The notes: generated by a model from the sequence alone, not told the origin. DNA of 64,000 nt from Vulcanimicrobiota bacterium (GCA_017307785.1 JAFKGI010000022.1:56526-120525), one strand, 5' to 3'. Counted from the first letter of the stretch, positions 48,242-56,560 are shown. A program made the numbers and translations.

Positions 48242-49426
48242 ATGGCCTGCGGGTGGAACGGCTCCCAAGTGAACTTCGTATATCTTTCGCCCCACTTTCC
48301 ACCCAATTACCACGACTTCATTCGGGGGTTGCACGAGATTGGCGTGCGCGTGCTCGGTATCGGCGAAACCCCCTATGCGGAACTCGGTTCCCCGTTGCAG
48401 GGCTGGCTCCACGAATACTACCGGGTGGACTCGCTGCAGGACTACGACCAGGTCTATCGCGCCTTCGGTCACTTTATCAGCAAGCACGGCCGCATCGATC
48501 GGGTAGATTCCAATTCCGAGTTCTGGATGGGGGCGGACGCGCGGCTGCGGACCGACTTCAATATCGCCGGTTACCATACGGGTGACATCGAGCGGTTCAC
48601 GCGCAAGTCGGTGATGAAGCAAATTTACCAGGAAGCCGGCGTGCCGGTTGCTCGCGGTGCCCTGGCCAGCGACCGTAAGGCTGCGCTGGCCCTGGGGAAA
48701 AAGGCGGGCTATCCGCTGGTGGCCAAGCCCGACCACGGCGTGGGAGCCGCTGCCACCTATCGGTTGGAGAACGAAGAGCAGCTCAAGCAGTTTCTCGACC
48801 GTCCGCTTGAGGTCGAGTATTTCCTCGAGGAATACCTCTCCGGTCAACTGGTGACTTACGACGGTCTGGCCAACCAGGAGGCGGAGCCGGTCTTTGTGGC
48901 CAGCCATCTCTTCAACACCGGCATCATGGAAGTGGTCAACGAGCGGGCCGATCTGTTCTACTGGTCGGCTCGTGAGATTCCCGCCGATCTGGACGAGTTG
49001 GGCCGCAAGGTCCTCAAAGCCTTCAACGTGCGCAAGCGTTTCTTTCACCTCGAGTTCTTCCGCACCAGTCAAGGTCTACGCGCTCTGGAAGCCAATTTGC
49101 GAGCCCCTGGAGCGTTGACCACCAATATGATGTGCTATGCCAACGACCTGGATATTTTCCGCACCTGGGCCGAGGTGGTTTGCGATCAGCGCACCGTCGT
49201 CGATTACTCGCGACCCTACCACGTGGGTTACTATGGACGCTGGGATGATCGGGACTACGCTCTGGATTTGGAAGAAATCAAGCGGCGCTTCGCCCCCGAA
49301 TTCGTGCTGCATCGAGTGAATGAAGAAATCTTCCGAAAGGCGACCGGGGACCAGGTGTACGTGCTGCGGAGTCCCGGGATGGAACGCCTGGAAGAAGCTC
49401 GCCAGGCCATCTTCTCGTTAAAATAG
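48242..49426 (+). CDS. ATP-grasp domain protein
   Basis: 394 residues. The central part is an ATP-grasp fold: an N-terminal domain beginning VNFVYLSPHFPPNYHDFIRG, the lid segment (AGYPLVAKPDHGVGAAATYRL) with the Lys-containing loop, the acidic strand VEYFLEEYLSGQLVTYDGL, and the metal-binding region FFHLEFFRTSQGLRALEANLRAPG. It should ligate a carboxylate to an amine or thiol using ATP; the substrates are unknown. I use the ATG at 48242; a GTG at 48266 would begin directly at VNFVYLS and is a good alternative. It is divergent from the pseudopilin operon and ends in a 9-nt convergent overlap with the esterase. Confidence 0.85.
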   Translation: MACGWNGSQVNFVYLSPHFPPNYHDFIRGLHEIGVRVLGIGETPYAELGSPLQGWLHEYYRVDSLQDYDQVYRAFGHFISKHGRIDRVDSNSEFWMGADARLRTDFNIAGYHTGDIERFTRKSVMKQIYQEAGVPVARGALASDRKAALALGKKAGYPLVAKPDHGVGAAATYRLENEEQLKQFLDRPLEVEYFLEEYLSGQLVTYDGLANQEAEPVFVASHLFNTGIMEVVNERADLFYWSAREIPADLDELGRKVLKAFNVRKRFFHLEFFRTSQGLRALEANLRAPGALTTNMMCYANDLDIFRTWAEVVCDQRTVVDYSRPYHVGYYGRWDDRDYALDLEEIKRRFAPEFVLHRVNEEIFRKATGDQVYVLRSPGMERLEEARQAIFSLK

Positions 49427-50140
49427 CAAGAAACGTAAGGGCAGGTGGACTCGGGAGCGCCAACTGCCCTCCGAGTGATCGTGACCGGGAAAATCCAGGG
49501 TTTCCCAGTCTTTGCCGCGCCGGTAGCCGCGCTGGCGCAGAATCTCGTCCACTTCTTCCTGGTAAGGTCGGTAGGGAGCGTCGGCCGTTTCCGTGCCCCA
49601 GTCGAAATACCAGCGGTGATGTCCGGGAGGAATCAGATTGCGCCTCATCCAGGGCACCATTTCGCCCCCGTTCCAGGGCCAATGAGTGGACAGGCAGGCC
49701 GCTCCACCGAACTGTTCCGGTAGCTTACACATCATGTAGGCCGAGATAATCCCGCCCATGGAGGAGCCCATGAGAAAATGGTCGCTGGGATCGAGGCTGA
49801 CGGGAAACTCGTCCTGCAATCGGGGACGCAACTGATCGGTGAGAAAGCGCAGGTAGGCGTTCCCTTTCGGGCCGGGAGCATACTCTTGCATGCGCTCGGG
49901 GGTGTTGCCAATGCCGACGACCAGAGTGGAGCGTGCCTGCCCCTTGTTGATCAGGTCCTGCAGGGTGTTATGCAAGTTCCAGTCTACCCCGGCGAAAGAC
50001 GTCTCGGGGCGGAACAGGTTCTGTCCGTCGTGAGCGTAGAGAACGCACAAAGGATAGGTTACGGTCTCGGGTACCCACAAAGTGATGGGTCGAGGGAGCA
50101 GTTGGGGAGACTCCCACCAGCCCCAATCGATGATTGGCAT
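49418..50140 (-). CDS. Esterase D-like alpha/beta hydrolase
   Basis: 240 residues. VLYAHDGQNLF, the nucleophile elbow GSSMGG, the acidic residue near FDWGTETAD and the His in FPGHDHSEGSW give the order Ser-Asp-His of the esterase D/Fes family. It has no signal peptide, so it is probably cytoplasmic. Substrates in this family are siderophore or S-formylglutathione esters; nothing here decides. It lies opposite the protease gene. Confidence 0.88.
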   Translation of the reverse strand: MPIIDWGWWESPQLLPRPITLWVPETVTYPLCVLYAHDGQNLFRPETSFAGVDWNLHNTLQDLINKGQARSTLVVGIGNTPERMQEYAPGPKGNAYLRFLTDQLRPRLQDEFPVSLDPSDHFLMGSSMGGIISAYMMCKLPEQFGGAACLSTHWPWNGGEMVPWMRRNLIPPGHHRWYFDWGTETADAPYRPYQEEVDEILRQRGYRRGKDWETLDFPGHDHSEGSWRSRVHLPLRFLLF

Positions 50141-50202
50141 GCCCCATAGTTGCGCCCCGCTCCCGTAGGACCCTGCCGCCGGGTCGAGAAAACCTCCGGC
50201 AT

Positions 50203-52665
50203 ATGCTCAAGAAATGCGGCCTGCTGGCCCTCCTGACCTTGCCCTGCTGGTCCCAGACCAACACCACCACTCCGACTGCCACCAATACCACCGCCACGCC
50301 CGAGCTGAAGCCCTACGATCAGGTCATCACCTCAAAGGCCAAAACCCAGGCCGGCCTTTTCAAGGTCCACCAGGTAGGCGAGAAGTTCTACTACGAGATC
50401 CCGAAGAATCAATTGGACCGGGACTTTCTGATGGTGGTCACGGTCGCCCGTGGCAAGATTGGCACCGGAGATGGTGGCGGTGAGGGTGTGACCCGCAAGG
50501 TCGTGCGCTGGCACCGACAGGACCGGCGCGTTTTGCTCCAGGAAATCGACTACCGTCTGTGGGCCGACCCCAAGCTACCCATTGCACAGGCGGTCGCGGA
50601 AGCCAACAACCCGACCATTCTCGGCTCCTATCTGGTCGAGTCGGAGAACGAACTGCAGGCCCCCGTCATTGAAGTCACCAAGCTTTTCAACAGCGAGTTG
50701 ATCGAGTTCAGCCCGCGCTACATGTTGGGGGCGAAAGCCTTCGACCAGAACCGTAGCTTCGTGGACCGAATTTCGGCCTATCCCGAGAACATCGAAGCCG
50801 AATCGACCCTGACCCTTACCAACGCCGATGCCCGTTATACACCCGGCGAGATGTACCGGGGAAGTGCCTCGCTGCGTATGCACTACAGCATGGTCAAGCT
50901 GCCTGACCAGCCCATGAAGCCTCGCCTGATCGATAGTCGAGTAGGATACTTCGGGACCTATCAGGTCGATTACGGCACTAACGACCACTTCGTCAAAGAG
51001 CAAGAATATCTGGCCCGCTGGCGATTGGACAAGAAAGACCCGACGGCGGCCGTGTCGGAGCCGCTCAAGCCCATCGTGTTTTATATCGATCCGGCCACTC
51101 CGGCGGCCTGGGTTCCCTATGTTAAGAAGGGCGTGGAGCAGTGGCAACCGGCCTTTGAAGCAGCTGGCTTCAAGAATGCCATCATGGCCCTGGAAGCCCC
51201 CAAGGACGGCAGTTGGAGCATCGAGGACGCCCGTTACAGCACCATCCGCTGGGTAGCCTCGGAAACCCCGAACGCTTACGGGCCGCATATCTCGGACCCC
51301 CGCACCGGCGAGATTCTGGAAGCTGACATCCATATGTTTCACAACATCCTGGACCTGCAGCGTCGCTGGTATTTTACTCAAGTCGCGCATCTTGATCCTC
51401 GTGCCCAGCGTCTGCCCATGCCTGACGACCTGATGGGTCAACTGATCGAGTTCGTGGTCGCCCACGAAGTCGGGCACTCGCTGGGTTTCCAGCACAACAT
51501 GCGGGGTAGCTCCACCTATACGTTGGCCCAGGTTCGTGATCCCCAGTGGGTCCGTAAAATGGGGCACACTCCCAGCATCATGGACTATTCACGGTTCAAC
51601 TATGTGGCCCAGCCGGAAGACAAGATCCCGGTAGGCGATTTGATTCCCCGGGTGGGACCGTATGACCATTTTGCCGTGCATTGGGGTTATGCGCCCATTC
51701 CGGGTGCCACCACCCCGCAGGCGGAGAAACGCACCCTGGATGAGTGGGCGCGTCAGCAGGATACGACGCCCTGGCTGCGCTTCTCCAATATGGAGAGTAT
51801 GGGGGCCGATCCTGGGGATCAGACCGAGGCGGTCGGTGATCAAGAGCCGGTGGCGGCGACTCGTTTGGGCATCAAGAACTTGAAGCGAACCACCGGTTTG
51901 CTGCTGGGCGGCACCGAGCAATGGGGCGAAGACTATAGCGAGCTGCGACATTTCCGCAACGCCCTCTTCAGCCAGTGGGGCACCGAGTGCAACCATGTCA
52001 TCGCTCTGGTCGGCGGCGTCCACATGCAGGACAAGCACTTTGGACAGAGCGGGGTGATTTATCACACTTTGCCTAAGAAGCGCCAGCAGGAGGCGGTGGA
52101 TTTTCTCCTCAAGGAAGTCATGGTTGGGCAAGACTGGTTGCTCGACCCTGGGCTGGTTCGACTGCTGCAAATGGAACGTTCGGTCGATCAGGTGGCTTTC
52201 GTTCAGCGTCGCCTGCTCTCCAATCTGTGCAGCTCTCGACGCCTCAATCGCATGGCCGAACAGGGCGTCTATCCGGTGCCCGAGCTGCTCACATCGGTCC
52301 GCCACGGTATTTTCTCCGAGCTGAGCAAAGGCCAGCCGGTCAGCCTGCAGCGCCGCATGGTGCAGCGCGGCCTGACCGACATCTTCATCGACCTGAGCTA
52401 CTCCAGCGGAGACGCGCGCAACCACGGTCTGCGTCAGATGCGCATCCTGGAGCAAGAGCTGGGCGCGGCCCGCAAGCGCTACAAGGATGAGGACACCATC
52501 GCCCACATCGATCAACTGCAGGACGACCTGCACCGCGAACTCGACCCCCGAGCCAACGGTCGCCGCGGCTCCGCCCAGTCCCGTCCCTGGGGCTACACCG
52601 AGACCTCCACGCAGAACTGCTGGGTCGACACGGGAACCCAGTGGTTACTTCCGCCTGACAAATAG
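50203..52665 (+). CDS. Large zinc metalloprotease (DUF5117/DUF4953-type, metzincin motif)
   Basis: 820 residues. A signal peptide (MLKKCGLLALLTLPCWS) precedes a Thr-rich linker. A beta-rich N-terminal domain starts FYYEIPKNQLDRDFLMVVTVARG. The active site HEVGHSLGFQHN (HExxHxxGxxH) is followed by a Met turn in SIMDYSRFN, as in metzincins. The rest is the long helical C-terminal part of this family. Exported, probably periplasmic or outer-membrane associated. The start at 50203 is preferred because the signal peptide begins there. Substrate unknown. Confidence 0.9.
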   Translation: MLKKCGLLALLTLPCWSQTNTTTPTATNTTATPELKPYDQVITSKAKTQAGLFKVHQVGEKFYYEIPKNQLDRDFLMVVTVARGKIGTGDGGGEGVTRKVVRWHRQDRRVLLQEIDYRLWADPKLPIAQAVAEANNPTILGSYLVESENELQAPVIEVTKLFNSELIEFSPRYMLGAKAFDQNRSFVDRISAYPENIEAESTLTLTNADARYTPGEMYRGSASLRMHYSMVKLPDQPMKPRLIDSRVGYFGTYQVDYGTNDHFVKEQEYLARWRLDKKDPTAAVSEPLKPIVFYIDPATPAAWVPYVKKGVEQWQPAFEAAGFKNAIMALEAPKDGSWSIEDARYSTIRWVASETPNAYGPHISDPRTGEILEADIHMFHNILDLQRRWYFTQVAHLDPRAQRLPMPDDLMGQLIEFVVAHEVGHSLGFQHNMRGSSTYTLAQVRDPQWVRKMGHTPSIMDYSRFNYVAQPEDKIPVGDLIPRVGPYDHFAVHWGYAPIPGATTPQAEKRTLDEWARQQDTTPWLRFSNMESMGADPGDQTEAVGDQEPVAATRLGIKNLKRTTGLLLGGTEQWGEDYSELRHFRNALFSQWGTECNHVIALVGGVHMQDKHFGQSGVIYHTLPKKRQQEAVDFLLKEVMVGQDWLLDPGLVRLLQMERSVDQVAFVQRRLLSNLCSSRRLNRMAEQGVYPVPELLTSVRHGIFSELSKGQPVSLQRRMVQRGLTDIFIDLSYSSGDARNHGLRQMRILEQELGAARKRYKDEDTIAHIDQLQDDLHRELDPRANGRRGSAQSRPWGYTETSTQNCWVDTGTQWLLPPDK

Positions 52666-52919
52666 CCGTCTGTGCTGCCGAGTTTCGTCGCGAAGGGAAA
52701 GCGGGGGAGGCGGAGAGGCCTGGGCGATAAGGCCGACCTCCGCTTGTGGTGATGTGTTTTTAGAGTTGGGTCGATCTCAAGCAAAACTCCACCCCTAAAA
52801 TCAACACACGGGAAAAGCCGAGCCGAGGCACCGAAAGCAAGCGCCTGTGGCTGCGCTCTCTCCACCTTCCCCCGTTCCCCTTCTCCCCTTTCGGAGAAGA
52901 CCTGGCGCCGCGCGGTATC
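52666..52919. other. Intergenic region, 254 nt
   Basis: No gene seen. It holds two convergent gene ends. Around 52756-52800 there is an imperfect inverted repeat (a TTTTTAG-containing arm against CCTAAAA) that could fold as a weak terminator, but without a clear U tract on either strand. The rest is unremarkable. Confidence 0.4.
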
Positions 52920-54104
52920 CTAGCTAAGCAGGCCGGCCAGGACGCGGCGGCGGGCGGTGCGGAGTTGGCGGAGGCGGTAGTTGGCGTGACTGGACTCGCC
53001 TTCCAGGGTGCGCATGTGGTTTTCGTGGTCGAGAATCTGCACCTCGTAGGGGAAGAAGAAGCGCAGCACCGGTTCCGGGTTGTCGGCGCTCAATTTGGCC
53101 AGCAGAGCGGCCAGTTCTTCGCTGGGGATGCGCTCGCTGAGGGCGGCTCGTAGTTCTTGCAGGGCCGAATATTGCGGATTGGGCACGCGGATCAGCTGGC
53201 GGCAGGTGAACTGAATCGAGCGAAAGGACGACGACGAGTGGGGGTTCTGGTGCTGATTCTCCTCGCCGCTCGGCTCGGTCGGCCGCTGCAGCGCCGCCCA
53301 GTTGTTCTTGAAGGTGCTGGGGGACCCCGGGCGGGAGATGGACTCGTAGACGTCGCGGAAGCGCTCCAGGTCGATCAGAGTGTTGCGGGAGCGACCCGGC
53401 ATGATGTTGGCGAAAATAGCCAGGTGGTTGCGCCGGATATACTTGAGCACCAGCAGGGCGTCCACTTTAGTGGGGGTGACCAGCTTGACACCGATGCGGT
53501 CATAGACACCCTGAGCTACGTTGTCCGGTTTGTGCAGAAGCTTGAGGATCATGCTGTCCCGGCTTTTTTCCTCGCGTAGTTGGATGTCTTCCAAGGGGAC
53601 AGCCAGCAGGCCCGTCCCCAAATGCAACTTGCCCTGCGCATCCTGGTGAACATGCTGCCGGTAACGCTCCAGGATCTGCTGCTGTATCTCCTGGTAGAAC
53701 GGAGAGCGGACCGCGTGGTTGGCGTGACTGATGGTGTGCATCACCCGCAGCAGGGCGCAGGCCCAGGGCTGTAGCGGGCCTCCGTGGGAGGCCAGCAGCA
53801 GAATTTCGGTCAGGTCCGCGATCTGGTGGAGTTCTTCGGGCATCCCCACCGCCCGATCTTCGGCGGTAGGGGCGGGGCAAAGCACCCGTTCCAGGTAATC
53901 CAGACCGTCGCGGAAGACCGTCCAGGCCTCGTGATGCTCGCTGGGGATGGCCATGTCGTAACCGTACTGGACCAGGAACTGATAGGCTTCGTCCCGGCTC
54001 TGCAGGGCCAGGCGATCCAGGTCGATGGGGGAGACGCCGTCCAGGAAAGAACGCAGAGTTTCCCAGGAAAAATCGTAACGGTTGCGGCCCCAACTCAGGT
54101 TCAT
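52920..54104 (-). CDS. TIGR04552-like family protein, possible RelA/SpoT-type fold
   Basis: 394 residues. It resembles the TIGR04552/TIGR04562 proteins: YGYDMAIPSEHHEAW near 50, LLLASHGGPLQPWACALLRVMHTISHANHAV in the middle, and a block KSRDSMILKLLHKPDNVAQG with VYDRIGVKLVTPTKVDALL. That last block recalls the pattern of RelA/SpoT synthetase domains (K-x-R-x-S-x-x-x-K-L, then D-x-x-G-x-K/R). Whether it makes nucleotides is unknown. No signal peptide or membrane segment. The ATG at 54104 has no clear Shine-Dalgarno sequence. Confidence 0.65.
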   Translation of the reverse strand: MNLSWGRNRYDFSWETLRSFLDGVSPIDLDRLALQSRDEAYQFLVQYGYDMAIPSEHHEAWTVFRDGLDYLERVLCPAPTAEDRAVGMPEELHQIADLTEILLLASHGGPLQPWACALLRVMHTISHANHAVRSPFYQEIQQQILERYRQHVHQDAQGKLHLGTGLLAVPLEDIQLREEKSRDSMILKLLHKPDNVAQGVYDRIGVKLVTPTKVDALLVLKYIRRNHLAIFANIMPGRSRNTLIDLERFRDVYESISRPGSPSTFKNNWAALQRPTEPSGEENQHQNPHSSSSFRSIQFTCRQLIRVPNPQYSALQELRAALSERIPSEELAALLAKLSADNPEPVLRFFFPYEVQILDHENHMRTLEGESSHANYRLRQLRTARRRVLAGLLS

Positions 54105-54197
54105 ACGGCGCTATCTTGCATATCCAGCGCGGGACTCCTATAAGCCTTTTGGTCAGTTTTGGTGAATACGATTACGAAAAAAAAATGCACTTGCGTG
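54105..54197. other. Divergent intergenic stretch before the small transcription unit
   Basis: AT-rich, with a run of nine A around 54177-54185. No gene is visible. It separates the TIGR04552-like gene start from the promoter at 54198 and should hold regulatory sites, none of which I can name. Confidence 0.4.
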
Positions 54198-54226
54198 TTG
54201 ACAGAATTTAGGACCCTCCCTATACT
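54198..54226 (+). promoter_or_regulatory. Strong sigma-70-type promoter
   Basis: TTGACA (54198-54203), 17-nt spacer, TATACT (54221-54226): close to consensus in both boxes and spacing. Transcription should begin near 54233, with a 25-30 nt leader before the short ORF at 54260. Confidence 0.85.
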
Positions 54227-54259
54227 CAAAAAATCCCACGACGAAAGGAAGAAAATCTA

Positions 54260-54358
54260 ATGCCCGGATTTAGCAATTATCGTCCAACGCATTCGATTGT
54301 CGATTGCCCCACCCTATGGGCAATGGGCCAATCCCTTCGTCGCAGCGGCATAAGTTAG
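54260..54358 (+). CDS. Short ORF, 32 residues, possible leader peptide or small protein
   Basis: The product begins MPGFSNYRPTHSIVDCPTLW and ends in ARG-rich LRRSGIS-like sequence. A good ribosome-binding site (AAGGAAG, about 8 nt before the ATG) and the strong promoter upstream support translation. A hairpin terminator follows after 19 nt, so the ORF sits in a complete short transcription unit. It could be a leader peptide controlling the gene that begins at 54478, or the marker of a small RNA. It is shorter than most gene finders accept. Confidence 0.55.
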   Translation: MPGFSNYRPTHSIVDCPTLWAMGQSLRRSGIS

Positions 54359-54377
54359 CGCTCTACAGCGCTCGCCG

Positions 54378-54416
54378 AAAACCCGCTGCTCAACCACCGA
54401 CCAGCGGGTTTTTTTA
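54378..54416 (+). terminator. Rho-independent terminator or attenuator
   Basis: AAACCCGCTG (54378-54387) and CAGCGGGTTT (54402-54411) are exact complements, followed by more T. It ends the transcript of the short ORF, or attenuates transcription into the gene starting at 54478. An AGCGCT-CTAC-AGCGCT hairpin just upstream (54357-54372) could compete in folding. Confidence 0.85.
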
Positions 54417-54477
54417 TGGGTTTCGCCACGAAATCCACGGAGTCTCCCGCCGGTTCTTTAGAAAGGAGACCCTGACT

Positions 54478-54540
54478 GTGTTTCACATCCGTTACGCAGG
54501 ACGTACCTTCGAAATCAAGCCCAAAGTGTTTGACCTCTCC
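54478..54540 (+). CDS. 5' fragment of an unknown gene, cut at the chimeric junction
   Basis: A GTG with AAAGGAG upstream starts the reading VFHIRYAGRTFEIKPKVFDL followed by S. This does not match the N terminus of ribosomal protein L16, to which it is fused in frame. It belongs to the upstream genome segment and its remainder is absent from the window. No family can be named from 21 residues. Confidence 0.6.
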
Positions 54541-54560
54541 CTGAAAGCCACCGACCGTGG
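54530..54560. other. Probable chimeric junction between two genomes
   Basis: Left of about 54541 the sequence belongs to the segment with GTG/TTG starts and leaderless promoters; right of it lies conserved betaproteobacterial L16 sequence starting at LKATDRGRITARQIEAARRA. The normal L16 N terminus (about 34 residues starting MLQP) is missing. The exact point cannot be fixed because the bases CTGAAAGC around the join fit both sides. See findings. Confidence 0.85.
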
Positions 54561-54858
54561 CCGCATCACGGCCCGCCAGATCGAGGCCGCGCGCCGCGCG
54601 ATCTCCCGTCACGTCAAGCGTGGTGGCCGCATCTGGATCCGTGTGTTCCCGGACAAGCCGATCTCGCAGAAACCCGCCGAAGTCCGTATGGGCAACGGCA
54701 AGGGTTCGGTCGAGTACTACGTGGCCGAGATCCAGCCTGGCAAGGTGCTGTACGAAATCGTGGGTGTGCCCGAAGCGCTCGCCCGCGAGGCCTTCGCTCT
54801 GGCCGCCGCCAAACTTCCGCTGCGCACCACGTTCGTGACGCGCCTGCTGGGCCAGTGA
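54541..54858 (+). CDS. rplP: Ribosomal protein L16 (uL16), N-terminally truncated
   Basis: The conserved core from LKATDRGRITARQIEAARRA through RVFPDKPISQKPAEVRMGNG to TTFVTRLLGQ is intact to the stop. Complete L16 has about 138 residues; roughly the first 34 are missing and replaced by unrelated sequence. L16 organises the 50S subunit near the peptidyl-transferase centre. It is followed by rpmC and rpsQ in the usual S10-operon order. The truncation is best explained by the chimeric join, not by biology. Confidence 0.95.
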   Translation: MKATDRGRITARQIEAARRAISRHVKRGGRIWIRVFPDKPISQKPAEVRMGNGKGSVEYYVAEIQPGKVLYEIVGVPEALAREAFALAAAKLPLRTTFVTRLLGQ

Positions 54859-54874
54859 TTCAGGAGAACACGTT

Positions 54875-55075
54875 ATGAATACTGAAGAACTGCGCCAGAA
54901 GGACGCGGCCGGCCTCGAGGCCGAGATCAAGTCGCTGCAGAAGGCCCACTTCAATCTGCGCATGCAGAAGGCCACGCAACAACTCAACAACACCGCCACG
55001 CTGGGCGACACCCGCCGTGCCATCGCTCGCGCCAAGACCATCCTGGCCGAGAAGCAGCGCGCAGCCGCCAAGTAA
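54875..55075 (+). CDS. rpmC: Ribosomal protein L29 (uL29)
   Basis: 66 residues, two helices: MNTEELRQKDAAGLEAEIKS and the AHFNLRMQKATQQLNNT motif, then DTRRAIARAKTIL. It binds near the polypeptide exit tunnel of the 50S subunit. Starts 17 nt after rplP. Confidence 0.97.
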   Translation: MNTEELRQKDAAGLEAEIKSLQKAHFNLRMQKATQQLNNTATLGDTRRAIARAKTILAEKQRAAAK

Positions 55076-55085
55076 GGAGCCAACC

Positions 55086-55355
55086 ATGACCGAAGCCAAA
55101 ACCGCCCTCAAGCGCACCCTGGTCGGCAAGGTGGTGAGCGACAAGCGCGCCAAGACCGTGACGGTCCTGGTCGAGCGCCGCGTCAAGCACCCGATCTACG
55201 ACAAGATCGTGATCAAGTCCAGCAAGTACCACGCCCACGACGAAAAGGGCGAGTACAAGCTGGGTGACCTGATCGAGATCACCGAGAGCCGCCCGATTTC
55301 CAAGACCAAGAACTGGGTGGCCAGCCGTCTGGTGCAGAAAGCCGCCATCGTCTGA
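55086..55355 (+). CDS. rpsQ: Ribosomal protein S17 (uS17)
   Basis: 89 residues. TLVGKVVSDKRAKTVTVLVERRVKHPIYDK and the GDLIEITESRPISKTKNW block are typical of S17, an early-binding 16S rRNA protein. The ATG at 55086 has AGGAG 5 nt upstream. A terminator follows, so the operon ends here in this organism, as in many Burkholderiales where rplN lies elsewhere. Confidence 0.97.
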   Translation: MTEAKTALKRTLVGKVVSDKRAKTVTVLVERRVKHPIYDKIVIKSSKYHAHDEKGEYKLGDLIEITESRPISKTKNWVASRLVQKAAIV

Positions 55356-55388
55356 GTCCGTTTCCCGGACCTGCGCAGCGCGCATCGA

Positions 55389-55418
55389 AAAAGCGACCGA
55401 CAATCCGGTCGCTTTTTT
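55389..55418 (+). terminator. Rho-independent terminator after rpsQ
   Basis: AAAAGCGACC (55389-55398) pairs with GGTCGCTTTT (55407-55416) and is followed by more T. It ends the rplP-rpmC-rpsQ transcript. Confidence 0.92.
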
Positions 55419-55449
55419 GTTTTCAGCCCCCAACCGAACAGGAGAAACC

Positions 55450-55959
55450 ATGATCAAGGTCGGAGACAAGCTGCCCGCCGGCACGCTGATGGAGTACAGC
55501 GAGGTCGAAGGCAATGGCTGCAGCATCGGCCCGAACCCGGTCGACGTGCAGAAGGCCGCCGCGGGCAAGACCATCGCCATCTTCGCGCTGCCGGGCGCCT
55601 TCACGCCCACCTGCTCGGCCAAGCACGTGCCGGGCTTCGTGCAGCAGGCGGCCGACCTCAAGGCCGCCGGCGTGGACGAGATCTGGTGCATCAGCGTGAA
55701 CGATGCCTTCGTGATGGGCGCCTGGGCGCGCGACCAGAAAACCACCGGCGTGGTGCGCATGCTGGGCGACGGCAGCGCCGACTACACCAAGGCCACGGGC
55801 CTGACGCTGGACCTGACCGCGCGCGGCATGGGCCTGCGCAGCAACCGCTATTCCATGCTCGTGAAGGACGGCGTGGTCAAGACGCTCAACGTCGAGGCGC
55901 CGGGCAAGTTCGAGGTGAGCGACGCCGGCACGCTGCTGGCCCAGGCCAAGGCGGCCTGA
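55450..55959 (+). CDS. Peroxiredoxin (Prx5/AhpE-like redoxin)
   Basis: 169 residues. PGAFTPTCSAKHVPGF holds the peroxidatic Cys55 in the Prx5 form of the motif. Reduces peroxides with a thiol donor. GGAG lies 5 nt before the ATG. Two other Cys are present (Cys24 and the one in IWCIS); a resolving role is not obvious. Confidence 0.93.
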   Translation: MIKVGDKLPAGTLMEYSEVEGNGCSIGPNPVDVQKAAAGKTIAIFALPGAFTPTCSAKHVPGFVQQAADLKAAGVDEIWCISVNDAFVMGAWARDQKTTGVVRMLGDGSADYTKATGLTLDLTARGMGLRSNRYSMLVKDGVVKTLNVEAPGKFEVSDAGTLLAQAKAA

Positions 55960-55960
55960 T

Positions 55961-56458
55961 TCAGAGATCGACCTTGAGGTAGTGCGCGCCCTGCAAGGGG
56001 TTGTGGTAGTACGGCGCGATCTCGACGAAGCCGCTGTCCTGGTAGAGCGCGCGCGCCGCCTCCATGTCCGACAGGGTGTCGAGCAGCATGGTGGCGTAGC
56101 CACCCATCTGTCCGAGCATCAGGATGCGGTCGACCAGCAGCCGCCCCAGGCCGAAGCCGCGAAAGGCGGGGCGCACGAACAGGCGCTTCATCTCGCAGGC
56201 GTCGGGGTGGTCGGCGCTGGGCAGCGGGCGCAGGGCGCAGCAGCCGGCGGGCGCACCGTCCACCAGGGCCAGCAGCAGCGCGCCGCCGGGAGGGGCGTAG
56301 TCGCCGGGCAGCTTCGCCAGTTCGTCCTGGAAGCCCTGGAAGCACAGGTCCACGTCCAGCGAGGCCTGGTAGTCCAGGAACAAGGCGCGCACCGCCAGGA
56401 TGTCGTCGGGGGATTCGGCCAGCCGCAGTTCAATGGCGGCTGAAGGCGTCTCGGGCAT
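55961..56458 (-). CDS. GNAT family N-acetyltransferase
   Basis: 165 residues. CEMKRLFVRPAFRGFGLGRLLVD is the acetyl-CoA-binding signature (RGFGLG) and ARALYQDSGFVEIAPYYHNP ends the fold. The substrate is unknown. The stop is next to the convergent peroxiredoxin stop. Confidence 0.92.
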   Translation of the reverse strand: MPETPSAAIELRLAESPDDILAVRALFLDYQASLDVDLCFQGFQDELAKLPGDYAPPGGALLLALVDGAPAGCCALRPLPSADHPDACEMKRLFVRPAFRGFGLGRLLVDRILMLGQMGGYATMLLDTLSDMEAARALYQDSGFVEIAPYYHNPLQGAHYLKVDL

Positions 56459-56560
56459 GGGTTCGGGGGGCGGCCGGCGGGGCCGCAGGGGGAGGGCGAA
56501 CCGGCAATATAAGTCAATCCGCCCGAGCGGGGCCAGCCAGCGCCGCGGCGGGCCAGGCCG

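Noticed and set aside
52756..52800. Terminator between the metalloprotease and the TIGR04552-like gene
   Set aside because: The inverted repeat is imperfect and lacks a T tract, so it is noted only in the intergenic entry.
54304..54858. A 184-residue frame reading through the terminator and the junction into L16
   Set aside because: The first part lies in a terminator and leader, and the fusion to L16 is explained by the chimeric join.
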